From Roseovarius aestuarii (GTDB lineage Bacteria; Pseudomonadota; Alphaproteobacteria; Rhodobacterales; Rhodobacteraceae): DNA of 64,000 bases. Both the position numbers and the translations under genes were made by a program. The notes beneath the pieces were generated by a model. The model had not been told where the DNA came from. It saw nothing but the letters and a program-made list of their open reading frames with translations, and ran no database searches. Numbering within the stretch: position 1 is the stretch's first letter; each line of letters starts with the position of its first letter. Positions 8,273 to 16,353 of this stretch are shown here, piece after piece. Location of the stretch: NCBI RefSeq assembly GCF_019966515.1, contig NZ_JAIMIB010000001.1, forward strand, positions 124,001 to 188,000. The letters run 5' to 3'.

Positions 8273-8680
8273 TCACCGAAGAACATGCACCGCGCAGGGT
8301 GCGTGGCGCACCACCTTGGCAGCGGTCGACCCAAGCAGCAGATCCTGCATGCCCGGGCGATGACTGGCGATAACAATGCAATCCACATCATGTTCCCTGG
8401 CCCAGTCCAGGATCGTACGTCCGGCATGACCCGAGACGACCTCGCCCTTTGAATGCGGCACGTCGGCCACGGCGTTTTCCATCGCTGCATTCACCTCTGC
8501 CCGCCGGTTTGCCAGCAGCTTATCCGGCAGATGCACTGCCGCGTAGTCGGGAATATGTTCGATCACATGCAGCAGGGTAAGCTGCGCCCCCTCCTCGGCA
8601 AGCGTGCGGGCCACATCGACGGCGCCGGCCGTATCCCTTTCCTGATCAAACGAGATTGGCACCAATATGTTGTTGTACAT
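8273..8680 (-). CDS. Universal stress protein, UspA family
   Basis: This 135-residue single-domain Usp starts at MYNNILVPISFD, preceded by GGAGG at 7 nt. An upstream ATG at 8719 lacks this site. The nucleotide-binding fold is visible: an N-terminal ILVPISFD strand-loop, then VIASHRPGMQDLLLGSTA near the C-terminus. The last part is a shortened version of the G-2x-G-9x-G(S/T) ATP loop, so ATP binding is uncertain. Usp proteins help cells survive arrest and low oxygen. An FNR-type box lies 58-71 nt upstream of the start (8738-8751), suggesting induction under oxygen limitation. Confidence 0.88.
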   Translation of the reverse strand: MYNNILVPISFDQERDTAGAVDVARTLAEEGAQLTLLHVIEHIPDYAAVHLPDKLLANRRAEVNAAMENAVADVPHSKGEVVSGHAGRTILDWAREHDVDCIVIASHRPGMQDLLLGSTAAKVVRHAPCAVHVLR

Positions 8681-8737
8681 CGGAATCCTCCATTGAGTTG
8701 CTTCCGATGATCGTGGCACAAGAACCGGCTGCGCGCC

Positions 8738-8751
8738 TTGATGCAGGTCAG
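8738..8751 (-). promoter_or_regulatory. FNR/FnrL-like box upstream of usp
   Basis: TTGATGCAGGTCAG matches TTGAT-N4-ATCAA at 8 of 10 positions, and the G in the second half-site fits common rhodobacterial FnrL sites (GTCAA). It is 58-71 nt before the usp start and overlaps the last codons of the adjacent monooxygenase gene. Confidence 0.5.
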
Positions 8752-9068
8752 TCGAAGGTCGCGGCGACCTCGTACATGACCGGCTCGAAGCTTTTGCACA
8801 GCTCGTTGATCGCGCGGTTGCGCCTACGCATCTCGTCGCTGCGCAACATGGCCTGGAAATCTTCGCGCCGCTGCCATTGTGAATAATTTGCGATCCGCGT
8901 CTGCGCGTCGTTCACATGTAGCCCCGCCGCGATGAACCCGGGTTGCTTCGAGATGAACTCCTCATAGGCCGAGGTCAGCATATCCAGCAGGTCCTGGCAG
9001 GTGCCGGGGGTCATTTCAAAGGTGGTGATCACGGTCTGATGGCTGTCGGATTTTGCGATAACGGGCAT
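8748..9068 (-). CDS. Antibiotic-biosynthesis-monooxygenase (ABM) domain protein
   Basis: This 106-residue protein is a single dimeric alpha-beta barrel of the ABM type, a fold found in small quinone- or heme-related oxygenases and in many proteins of unknown function. Typical features are the N-terminal VITTFEMTPGTCQDLLDML strand-helix, QPGFIAAGLHVN and the tail YSQWQRREDFQAML. The start MPVIAKSDS is preceded by GAGGAGG; an upstream in-frame extension lacks a site. The substrate is unknown. It is followed by usp 67 nt away. Confidence 0.8.
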   Translation of the reverse strand: MPVIAKSDSHQTVITTFEMTPGTCQDLLDMLTSAYEEFISKQPGFIAAGLHVNDAQTRIANYSQWQRREDFQAMLRSDEMRRRNRAINELCKSFEPVMYEVAATFD

Positions 9069-9178
9069 GGCACTCCTCCTCATTGCCCTCAGCCTAGCAG
9101 GTTGGGCGGCAACGGCAATTCCTAGCTGCCTTAACACTCGCTTTACTAATTTTAAGGAGGGTTAACGCGGAGGAAACC

Positions 9179-9858
9179 ATGCTGCGCATTCTCGTTCTTT
9201 TTCTGCTGCTCGGGACACAGGCCCAAGCCGGGCCCTGGCCGCGTGGCAGGGAAAGTTGTTCTATTCCGCCCATGCGAATGGCGAATACAGCGAAGACACC
9301 GGCCAGATCAGTCAGTTCGGCTCGCTTTACGGCGAATACGGGCTGAGTGACACATTCACCCTTGGGATCGATTACAGTGGCAGCGATATCCGCACCGACA
9401 AGGCCATCGCGTTTCTGCGCGTACCGATCGCCAACAAAGGTCGCCCGTGGCTGCTGGCCGCAGAAATCGGCATCGGGCTGGTCGATAGCGAAACCACCAT
9501 CAGGCCCGGCTTTTCCATCGGTCGAGGTTACCGGCTCTGGGATCGTGACGGCTGGATAACGCTCGATACCCGCGCCCTTCTGATTGGCGGCACCGGCACC
9601 AATCGGATCGAGGCAGATTTCACCGTTGGCCTCAACGTCTCAAAACGCATCAAGGCAATCCTGCAGCTGCAGGGCGGAATGCCGAGCACCGGCTCGGATT
9701 ATCTGAAATTCGCGCCATCGGTGGTGTTCGAACGAAAGCAGCGCAAGCGGCACAAAAGCCGCCGAAAATCAAAAAGGTTTATCGAAATCGGCGTTACCAC
9801 CGGCATCTTGAATTACGATGCCTACGCCGCAAAAGTCGGTATCTGGCGCGAATTCTGA
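9179..9858 (+). pseudogene. Exported beta-rich protein, split by a one-base frameshift
   Basis: A strong ribosome site (GGAGG) precedes ATG 9179, which encodes a classic signal peptide (MLRILVLFLLLGTQAQAGPW). The long downstream frame (from about 9241 to the stop at 9856-9858) encodes about 200 residues of beta-strand-rich sequence (GSLYGEYGLSDTFTLGIDYS...) like a small outer-membrane or periplasmic protein. It lacks its own signal peptide and ATG. The two parts are in different frames: one extra base near 9247 (GGCAGGGAAA) would join them as ...WPRGQGKLFYS. The gene is therefore disrupted, or the sequence has an error here. No function is recognised; the C-terminus before the last strand is strongly basic (ERKQRKRHKSRRKSKR). 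Confidence 0.7.
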
Positions 9859-9877
9859 CATCGGCGACGGACACCTT

Positions 9878-10279
9878 TCAGACGGTGCCACCCGGCGCCT
9901 CGCGCATACGCACCGCGTTGATCTTCCAGCCATCACCCAGTGGGATCATCTCGTATTCCAGAATAAACAATTCACCCTGCTGATTGCGGATCATGACGTT
10001 TTGCCATAGCTGGCCGTCGATCATGTCTGTCGACAGGAACTCTACATCGGCAGGCCGCCAGACCATCGGATAGCCCTGCCGCACCATAGTGCCAAAATTC
10101 TCGGGCGTGCGGAAAATCTGCCGGATCGTCGGGCTGGCAAAGCCGAAGGCGGTGGCGAAATCATCCGCCTGAAACGCTTCGATCTGGGAGGCGATTATCC
10201 CTCTTATCGCCGCCTCATCCGCGCGGACGGGCGCGCACAGGGCGAGGGTCGCCAGCAGGGAAAACAAAAAATGTCGCAT
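9878..10279 (-). CDS. Exported DUF4864 protein
   Basis: This 133-residue protein has a clear signal peptide (MRHFLFSLLATLALCAPVRA) and a mature domain typical of DUF4864. The domain opens with IRGIIASQIEAFQADDFATA, has FGFASPTIRQIF, and finishes with YEMIPLGDGWKINAVRM, resembling the NTF2-like (SnoaL) fold. It probably acts in the periplasm; no activity is known. The ribosome site is GGAGG just upstream of the ATG. It is about 57 nt downstream of the co-directional cytochrome c gene, so the two may share a transcript. Confidence 0.85.
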   Translation of the reverse strand: MRHFLFSLLATLALCAPVRADEAAIRGIIASQIEAFQADDFATAFGFASPTIRQIFRTPENFGTMVRQGYPMVWRPADVEFLSTDMIDGQLWQNVMIRNQQGELFILEYEMIPLGDGWKINAVRMREAPGGTV

Positions 10280-10335
10280 AGGATACCTCCGTGCAAAGAC
10301 ATAGCACGGCAGGCGCCCGGATCAATTACACCGCC

Positions 10336-10737
10336 TCATTCAACCTGCAACGTCCGGATATAAGCCACCAGATCGGCCACCGGCCTACTGGTCATCACCG
10401 GTTGGCCTGCATCGGTTTTGAGACTGGTATCCCGGCCCTCGAACAGATCGCCATAGATCGGCATCGGACTGCCATGTGCGACCAATGGATCACGCCCGTC
10501 GATCCTCTGTACCACACGAAACAATGGGAAAACCCCGCCGTTCTCGGCCGTGAGCCGTGTCAGATCAGCGGGCTGGACCGTCAGCACCGACCGCATCGGA
10601 CCGTGACCCGAGGCATCCAATCCATGGCAGGTTGCGCAATAGCGCAGATAAGTCTCTTCCCCTGCCCTAATGTCCTGCGCCATCGCCGGCAAACCTGGTA
10701 GAAACAAAGCCACTATAAATATCCAAACCGCCTTCAT
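10336..10737 (-). CDS. Periplasmic c-type cytochrome
   Basis: This 133-residue protein has a signal peptide (to about residue 20), one heme-binding motif CATCH (residues 34-38), and a likely distal methionine ligand in HGSPMPIYGDLF (about 94-105), followed by the C-terminal helix SRPVADLVAYIRTLQ. It is a class I monoheme cytochrome c that would carry electrons in the periplasm; the partner oxidase or dehydrogenase is not adjacent. An FNR-type box lies 71-84 nt upstream (10808-10821), fitting expression at low oxygen. The gene diverges from the DMT transporter at 10873. Confidence 0.88.
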   Translation of the reverse strand: MKAVWIFIVALFLPGLPAMAQDIRAGEETYLRYCATCHGLDASGHGPMRSVLTVQPADLTRLTAENGGVFPLFRVVQRIDGRDPLVAHGSPMPIYGDLFEGRDTSLKTDAGQPVMTSRPVADLVAYIRTLQVE

Positions 10738-10807
10738 CGCGCTTCTCCTCGTGACCGGGACTTGTCTGGCCCGCGCCCCATTTCAACCCGAACCGGCGTC
10801 CCTCACA

Positions 10808-10821
10808 TTGATCTGGATCAC
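10808..10821. promoter_or_regulatory. FNR/FnrL-like box between cytochrome c and DMT genes
   Basis: TTGATCTGGATCAC matches TTGAT-N4-ATCAA at 9 of 10 positions. It sits in a divergent intergenic region, 71-84 nt from the cytochrome c start and 52-65 nt from the transporter start, so it could serve either gene. Confidence 0.55.
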
Positions 10822-10872
10822 ACTGATACCATGTGTATACCTTCGGTTGAGAAACCTGCCGGAGAAGAACAG

Positions 10873-11316
10873 ATGCCACCTACCGTGTCCTATGCGCTGA
10901 TCATGCTTATTGCCGGGATCGGCATCCCGGTTTTGGCCGCCCTGAACGCGGCGCTCGGCACGCGACTGGGCTCGCCGGTGGCGGCAGCCAGCATCCTGTT
11001 CTGCGTGGCCTTACTCAGCACGCTAATGATCCTGGCGATGGGGCAGCCGCGTGCGGTGTTGGGCGTGGTGACGGCGCCCAAACACCTGCTGCTGGCGGGC
11101 TGCCTGGTGGCTTTCTACGTTCTTACCATTACCTGGGTGGCCCCGAAATTCGGGGTCGGCAACGCTGTGTTCTTCGTTCTGCTGGGCCAGTTGATCAGCG
11201 CCGCAGCAATCGACCATTTCGGCCTTTTCGGCGCGCAGATCTCACCGCTATCGCTTACCCGCGTCAGCGGTATCGCCTTGATGGCCGCGGGCGTTTTCGT
11301 GACACAACAGGTCTGA
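10873..11316 (+). CDS. DMT transporter, DUF606/YdcZ type
   Basis: This 147-residue inner-membrane protein has about five helices and the layout of the DUF606 (YdcZ) branch of the drug/metabolite transporters: an N-terminal helix with GIGIPVLAALNAALGTRLGSP, then FCVALLSTLMILAM, AFYVLTITWVAPKFGVGNAV, LLGQLISAAAIDHFGLFG and a last helix. The start MPPTVSYAL is preceded by GGAG. Members usually work in pairs; the substrate is unknown. It diverges from cytochrome c with an FNR-like box between them. Confidence 0.85.
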   Translation: MPPTVSYALIMLIAGIGIPVLAALNAALGTRLGSPVAAASILFCVALLSTLMILAMGQPRAVLGVVTAPKHLLLAGCLVAFYVLTITWVAPKFGVGNAVFFVLLGQLISAAAIDHFGLFGAQISPLSLTRVSGIALMAAGVFVTQQV

Positions 11317-11399
11317 CCGGTCACATAGTCGTCGCCGATTAATGTTTTGATCGTGTTCGTGGCCCGTACCATGTGTTCCGCATGAAAAGGAGACCCGAC

Positions 11400-11710
11400 A
11401 TGTACAAATTACCAAACCCCTCCCGACGCAGTTTTACCACGGGGCTTGTGTCAGCCGCCCTTGCGGGCATGGCAACGCCATCGCTGGCGGGTTACAGACG
11501 AGGCGGCGCTGACCCGATCGACCGGATACCGCGCCACTACACGCTCAGGAAGTTCACGTCCTTCAGCCGCGAAGAAGTATACCGGCTTGACCACGCCGCG
11601 CGGTTCGGACGTCAGATCACCATCGGTAATTTCACGCCCTCGGAAACCCGCAAATCCTGCGCGAGGCACTTGCCGACTGGCCGGCCACGCGTCAAAAATT
11701 GCTGCGTTGA
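11400..11710 (+). pseudogene. Small Tat-exported protein with a one-base frameshift
   Basis: ATG 11400 follows a good ribosome site (AAAAGGAG). It opens a protein with a twin-arginine signal (SRRSFTTGLVSAALAG), then HYTLRKFTSFSREEVYRLDH and ARFGRQITIGNFTPSE. Past about 11644 the frame turns into arginine/cysteine-rich nonsense and runs into the convergent dehydrogenase gene. In the neighbouring frame the sequence reads on sensibly (NPQILREALADWPATRQKLL) to a TGA at 11708-11710. One extra A in the run at 11644-11646 would restore a protein of about 103 residues. It is either a recent frameshift or a sequence error. The family is not recognised. Confidence 0.6.
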
Positions 11711-11748
11711 CGGCCCTAAACCACCCGCTCGCGAACATGGTGCGGGGC

Positions 11749-12729
11749 TTATGCTCCCGCCAGCTCCTGTAATTGCGCCCAGACGTGATCTTCCAGATCA
11801 ACCGGATCCATATGCCGCTTGGTTTGGCCTGGCATCCGCGCGCCTTCGTCCATCGCAACTCCCGCCGCCACCCGGGCCAGACGATCCTGAAAATCGCCCG
11901 AGGTTCCGGGATCCATGATCAGGTAATACTGCCCCAGATCATGCGGCGGGCCTTCGGGCGCTTTCAGCGGTTTTACGTCCCGGCTGACAACGCCACCGGT
12001 CATACCTGCCGCCAGCATTTCCGCCATCAGGCCAAAGCCCCAGCCCTTATAGCCGCCCATGCTGACCAGAGAGCCGCCAAGTGCCGCTTCGGGGTCGGTG
12101 GTAGGATTACCGTCAGCATCCACGGCCCAGCCCTTGGGGATGCTTTCACCCGCCGCCTTGGCCATGGTGATCTTGCCAAGCGCCACGGTGGTGGTCGACT
12201 GATCGAACTGCATGGCAATCCCGCCCTTGCCGTCAGGCACAGAAAAGGCGATCGGGTTGGTGCCGATCACCCGTGTCTTGCCACCGGGTGGCGCCACGAT
12301 GGGCGAGGCATTGGTCATCCCTAGCGCCACAAACCCTTCGGCCGCGATCTGCTCGGTGAAATAGCCCAGCGAGGTGCAGGTATGCGCGTGCCCCACTGCG
12401 AGGCTTGCCACGCCGTTCTCCCGCGCCGCTGCAATCGCTTCGGGCAGTGCGCGGGCAAAGGCGGATTGCGCAAAGCCGAATTTTGCATCCACCATCACCG
12501 TGCCCGGTTTCGGCCGTGTCACCACTGGCTCGACATCACCCTTCACTCGGCCCGACCTCAACTGCATGCAGTAGCTTTCCAGATAATAAAGACCGCAAAT
12601 CTTATTGCCCACGGATTCCGCTTTGCGGACTGCCCGTGCCACCTCGGCGGCGATCCAAGGCTCGGCCCCGTGCCGTTCCAGCGCGGCCTTGGTCAGGGTT
12701 TCGATCTCAGTCAGTGAAATTTTTGGCAT
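11749..12729 (-). CDS. Ldh-family NAD(P)-dependent 2-hydroxyacid oxidoreductase
   Basis: This 326-residue protein belongs to the malate/L-lactate dehydrogenase family (LDH_2; relatives include ureidoglycolate dehydrogenase AllD, sulfolactate dehydrogenase ComC and YbiC/DlgD), whose NAD(P) fold differs from Rossmann-type LDH. Matching motifs are the GHAHTCTSLGYFTE segment near residue 110 with the active-site histidine, TNASPIVAPPGGKTRVIGTN, MQFDQSTTTVALGKI and GYKGWGFGLMAEMLAAG. The substrate cannot be fixed by motif. The nearby ureide genes make a ureidoglycolate role possible, but an allA lyase is present for that step, so a sulfolactate- or malate-type role is equally likely. Confidence 0.82.
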   Translation of the reverse strand: MPKISLTEIETLTKAALERHGAEPWIAAEVARAVRKAESVGNKICGLYYLESYCMQLRSGRVKGDVEPVVTRPKPGTVMVDAKFGFAQSAFARALPEAIAAARENGVASLAVGHAHTCTSLGYFTEQIAAEGFVALGMTNASPIVAPPGGKTRVIGTNPIAFSVPDGKGGIAMQFDQSTTTVALGKITMAKAAGESIPKGWAVDADGNPTTDPEAALGGSLVSMGGYKGWGFGLMAEMLAAGMTGGVVSRDVKPLKAPEGPPHDLGQYYLIMDPGTSGDFQDRLARVAAGVAMDEGARMPGQTKRHMDPVDLEDHVWAQLQELAGA

Positions 12730-12816
12730 GCGGCCTCCGTTTGTCCGCTGGGACTTTGTCGATTGTGCCGGGCGGGGTCAATGTCCGGACCAGCGGAAAT
12801 GTTCGACCATCTCAGG

Positions 12817-12846
12817 AAAAATCCCGCCAGCCTGTGGGCTGACGGG
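12817..12846 (-). terminator. Rho-independent terminator of sodB
   Basis: On the minus strand CCCGTCAGCC and GGCTGGCGGG form a 10-bp stem (one G-T pair) around loop CACA, followed by ATTTTT. It begins 24 nt past the sodB stop. This is a textbook intrinsic terminator. Confidence 0.85.
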
Positions 12847-12870
12847 ACATTTTCAATCTTCGAAACGCGG

Positions 12871-13470
12871 TCACATCCGCGAAGCGACGTTTTCCCAGTT
12901 GACCAGATTGTCGAGGAAGTTGGTCAGGTAGGCAGGGCGTTTGTTGCGGAAGTCGATGTAGTAAGAATGCTCCCACACGTCGCAGCCGAGAAGCGCAGTC
13001 TGGCCGAAGCAGAGTGGGTTGACGCCATTCTCGGTCTTGGTCACCGCCAGCCCGCCATCGGCGTTCTTCACCAGCCAGCACCATCCAGAGCCGAACTGGC
13101 CCGCACCTGCGGCAGAGAATTGCGATTTGAATTCATCGACCGAGCCAAAGCTGTCCTTCAGTGCACTTTCCAGCTCCGATGGCATGGAAGAGGCCCCCGG
13201 CCCCATCATCTCCCAGAACTGGTTGTGGTTCCAGAGCTGGCTGATGTTGTTGAAGATGCCCGATTGCGCGACGGCACTTGCATCGTAGGTACCGGTAATG
13301 ATCTCTTCCAGCGATTTGCCTTCCCACTCGGTACCCGCAATCGCGGCGTTGCCATTGGTGACATAGGCGTTGTGGTGCAGATCGTGGTGATATTCCAGCG
13401 TCTCTTTCGACATGCCGTTATCGGCCAGCGCGTCATGAGCATAAGGAAGATCGGGAAGTTCAAAAGCCAT
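12871..13470 (-). CDS. sodB: Superoxide dismutase, Fe/Mn family
   Basis: This 199-residue enzyme converts superoxide to oxygen and hydrogen peroxide in the cytoplasm. The metal ligands are visible: His in LEYHHDLHHNAYV (about residue 27), His in LWNHNQFWEMM (about 74), and Asp/His in DVWEHSYYIDF (about 157-161). The GSGWCWLVKN strand and the length fit the Fe-type (SodB) branch, though Mn or cambialistic use cannot be excluded by eye. The start MAFELPDLPYA is preceded by AGGGGG; a slightly earlier ATG at 13488 is less likely. It is a single-gene unit with its own terminator. Confidence 0.93.
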   Translation of the reverse strand: MAFELPDLPYAHDALADNGMSKETLEYHHDLHHNAYVTNGNAAIAGTEWEGKSLEEIITGTYDASAVAQSGIFNNISQLWNHNQFWEMMGPGASSMPSELESALKDSFGSVDEFKSQFSAAGAGQFGSGWCWLVKNADGGLAVTKTENGVNPLCFGQTALLGCDVWEHSYYIDFRNKRPAYLTNFLDNLVNWENVASRM

Positions 13471-13608
13471 TTTGGGCCCCCTGTTCATTGGTTCAAAATC
13501 TCATGGCCTTACATGGTAGGCCCGGGGGGTTAACGTCAAGTCCGATCTTCAGGTTCCGGTGCGCACAAAGATGCGTAGCGCCGCAATCCGTCACGCTTCG
13601 GGCCGCGC

Positions 13609-13962
13609 TCAGCTTCCGCGATAGGTGGAATATCCGAAGGGCGACAGCAGCAGCGGCACGTGGTAATGCGCGGCTTCCGACATTCCAAATTGCAGCGGCA
13701 CCACATCCAGAAACCGCGGCTCCTCTTTCGCCACGCCTGTCGCGTCCAGATAGGCGCCTGCGTAAAACACCAGCTCGTAGGTGCCTGACGCAAATTCACT
13801 TTCGGGCAGAATCTGCTCATCGGTGCGCCCGTCATCATTGGTATGCAATGTTTTGAGATGCTCGCGCGTCTCGCCGATGATCCGATAAAGCTCAATCTTG
13901 ATCCCCGCCGCCGGACACCCCCGCGCAGTATCCAGCACATGTGTCGTCAGATAACCGGTCAT
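13609..13962 (-). CDS. uraH: 5-hydroxyisourate hydrolase
   Basis: This 117-residue transthyretin-like protein hydrolyses 5-hydroxyisourate, the urate-oxidation product, to OHCU. It has the N-terminal [14 protein letters not shown] motif with a catalytic histidine and the diagnostic C-terminal YRGS tail. The start MTGYLTTHV is preceded by AAGGAG; a longer frame to 14037 has no site. It lies divergent from the puuE-uraD gene, which catalyses the next steps, with a 213-nt shared promoter region. Confidence 0.95.
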   Translation of the reverse strand: MTGYLTTHVLDTARGCPAAGIKIELYRIIGETREHLKTLHTNDDGRTDEQILPESEFASGTYELVFYAGAYLDATGVAKEEPRFLDVVPLQFGMSEAAHYHVPLLLSPFGYSTYRGS

Positions 13963-14175
13963 TCGCATCTCCTTGCAATTTTCCCGACGGAACAAAGAAT
14001 TCAAGCCCTTATTGCGCGTTTTGAGGCACGGGAACATGGGGCTCCTTCAAATAGCTCTTTCAAGTAATTTTAGAAAGCCATTCGCATTCTTTTGCTCTAG
14101 AAAGAAATCAAAGATCAACCGGGCCACGGGGCTATTTCGCCCTTATTTGCGGGCCAAGACACCGGAGATGCACCC

Positions 14176-15591
14176 ATGAAACGCTATCCCCGCGACATGC
14201 GCGGATATGGCCCTAACGCCCCTGATCCGAAATGGCCGGGTAAGGCCAACATCGCCGTGCAATTCGTGCTGAACTACGAAGAAGGCGGCGAGAATTGCAT
14301 CCTGCATGGTGATGCCGCCTCCGAGGCGTTCCTGTCGGACATTCCGGGCACCGCCCCGTGGCCCGGCCAGCGTCACTGGAACATGGAATCGCTCTATGAA
14401 TATGGCGCCCGTGCGGGGTTCTGGCGCCTGCACCGTCTGTTTACTGGGGCCGGTATTCCGCTGACCATCTACGGTGTTGCGACAGCTCTTGCACGTAGCC
14501 CGGAACAGGTTCAGGCGATGAAGGATGCGGGTTGGGAGATTGCCAGCCACGGTCTCAAATGGGTCGATCACAAAGACATGGCCGAGGCCGAAGAACAAGC
14601 CGCCATCGCCGAGGCGGTGCATCTGCACACCGAGGTTGTCGGCGCCGCGCCTCGCGGCTGGTACACCGGCCGATGCAGTGAAAACACCGTACGTCTCGTG
14701 GCGGAGACTGGTGGTTTTGATTATATCTCTGATACTTACGACGATGATTTACCCTATTGGATCAAGATCGAAGAGCGCGACCAGTTGATCATCCCCTACA
14801 CGCTGGAAGCCAACGACATGCGCTTTGCCACCAGCCCCGGCTGGATCACTGGCGAGCAGTTTTTTCAGTATCTGAAAGACGCCTTTGACACGCTCTATGC
14901 AGAAGGGGTCGAGGGTCAGGCCAAAATGATGTCGATCGGCTTGCACTGCCGCCTGATCGGGCGGCCCGGCAAGATTGCGGGCCTCAAGAGATTTATCGAC
15001 TACATCCAAGGTTTTGCCGGCGTGTGGTGCCCGCGCCGGATTGATATTGCCGAACATTGGGCCGCGACCCATCCACCCGTCCGGATCAATCGCCCGAGCC
15101 AGATGGCAAGAGCTGACTTCGTTGAACAATTCGGCGGGATATTCGAACATTCACCGTGGATTGCCGAGCGCGCTTTCGATCTGGAGCTTGGCCCCGCGCA
15201 TGACTGTTCGACGGGGATGCACAATGCACTTTGCCGCATCTTCCGCAGTTCCGACATGACCGAGCGGCTAGGTGTGTTGACCGCTCACCCCGATCTGGCC
15301 GGGAAACTGGCGGCCGCAGGGAAACTGACGACAGAAAGCACATCGGAACAAACTGGTGCGGGCCTTGATATGCTGACCGACGCCGAACGCGAAACGTTCC
15401 AGAGGCTGAACAGCACCTATGTCGCCAAGCACGCGTTTCCCTTCATCATCGCGGTGCGCGACCATGACAAAGCTTCGATCCGAGCGGCGTTCGAGCGGCG
15501 GATTGGCAACGACACCGAAACCGAGTTTGCCGAGGCCTGCCGCCAGGTCGAGCGTATCGCGCAATTCCGGTTGATGGATATGCTGCCATGA
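14176..15591 (+). CDS. puuE-uraD: PuuE allantoinase fused to OHCU decarboxylase (UraD)
   Basis: This 471-residue protein carries two consecutive urate-pathway activities. Residues 1 to about 305 are a polysaccharide-deacetylase-like allantoinase (PuuE), opening allantoin to allantoate: KRYPRDMRGYG, FVLNYEEGGE, PLTIYGVATAL, WEIASHGLKW and IGLHCRLIGRPGK are typical. Residues from about 306 are an OHCU decarboxylase giving S-allantoin: FVEQFGGIFEHSPWIAERA, GVLTAHPDLAGKL, LNSTYVAKHAFPFIIAVR and FERRIGNDTETEFAEA. The family's catalytic His and Glu are in the HSPWIAE segment. The domain order is the reverse of the reaction order. The stop overlaps the allA start by 4 nt. The ATG is preceded by GGAG at about 8 nt. 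Confidence 0.95.
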   Translation: MKRYPRDMRGYGPNAPDPKWPGKANIAVQFVLNYEEGGENCILHGDAASEAFLSDIPGTAPWPGQRHWNMESLYEYGARAGFWRLHRLFTGAGIPLTIYGVATALARSPEQVQAMKDAGWEIASHGLKWVDHKDMAEAEEQAAIAEAVHLHTEVVGAAPRGWYTGRCSENTVRLVAETGGFDYISDTYDDDLPYWIKIEERDQLIIPYTLEANDMRFATSPGWITGEQFFQYLKDAFDTLYAEGVEGQAKMMSIGLHCRLIGRPGKIAGLKRFIDYIQGFAGVWCPRRIDIAEHWAATHPPVRINRPSQMARADFVEQFGGIFEHSPWIAERAFDLELGPAHDCSTGMHNALCRIFRSSDMTERLGVLTAHPDLAGKLAAAGKLTTESTSEQTGAGLDMLTDAERETFQRLNSTYVAKHAFPFIIAVRDHDKASIRAAFERRIGNDTETEFAEACRQVERIAQFRLMDMLP

Positions 15592-16085
15592 CTGACCGTA
15601 CCCTGACCGTAGCTCCGCTGACCGCCGAGGCCTTTACCCCCTATGGCGATGTGATCGAAGCCCGGGGCGCACCCACCAAGATGATCAATCAGGGCATGTG
15701 CGGGCGGCACCACGATCTGGCACAACTGGATTTTGCCGATGGTCGTGCGGGTATCAGCCTGTTTGATGCCAAGGCACGTCACCTACCGCATATGGTGGAC
15801 ATGGTCGAGCGCCACCCCGAGGGCAGCCAAGCCTTCATGCCGGTCTCGCAGACCCGCTTTCTGGTGGTCGTGGCCGATGACGACAATGGCACGCCGGTCA
15901 ATCCGACAGCCTTCGTGACCGCGCCGGGGCAGAGTATCAACCTGCATCGCGGTGTCTGGCACGGTGTGCTGGCCCCGATCAACGCCCCGGGCCAGTTCGC
16001 CGTGGTGGATCGGATAGGCGACGGGCCCAACCTGGAAGAACACTGGTTTGACGAACCTTACATCGTCAAAACGATCGAGATGTAG
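15588..16085 (+). CDS. allA: Ureidoglycolate lyase
   Basis: This 165-residue cupin-like enzyme cleaves S-ureidoglycolate to glyoxylate and urea. Family features include LTAEAFTPYGDVIEA at the N-terminus, RHLPHMVDMVERHPEGSQAF, the metal-region LHRGVWHGVLAPI and the C-terminal VVDRIGDGPNLEEHWFDE. It is co-translated with puuE-uraD (ATGA overlap). Its product glyoxylate can feed the bhc cycle encoded at 31.9-36.3 kb. Confidence 0.93.
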   Translation: MTDRTLTVAPLTAEAFTPYGDVIEARGAPTKMINQGMCGRHHDLAQLDFADGRAGISLFDAKARHLPHMVDMVERHPEGSQAFMPVSQTRFLVVVADDDNGTPVNPTAFVTAPGQSINLHRGVWHGVLAPINAPGQFAVVDRIGDGPNLEEHWFDEPYIVKTIEM

Positions 16086-16353
16086 GCTCTCCCCTACGGA
16101 TTTAACGGATCGTCGAAACACTTTAATCTAATGATAAAGTTGGAATTTTCAGGATGAGGTATCACCGCGCGCATTTGAGTTAGCCGGAACGTCTTTGCGA
16201 ACCTCAGAGACCCGGCGAGACCTTTACCGCAGCACCTTCCAGCCTGGATAAGACCAAAGCCGAAGCTGCGTTAGCGGCACACGAACCTGAGCGCAACGGT
16301 GTTGCTCGCCGGACAGACGATTTCCGAAACTGTTTTCAAAGAACGCCCTGTTG

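Noticed and set aside
12763..13533. 256-codon frame antisense to sodB
   Set aside because: It crosses the sodB terminator and coding region in the opposite direction and resembles no protein.
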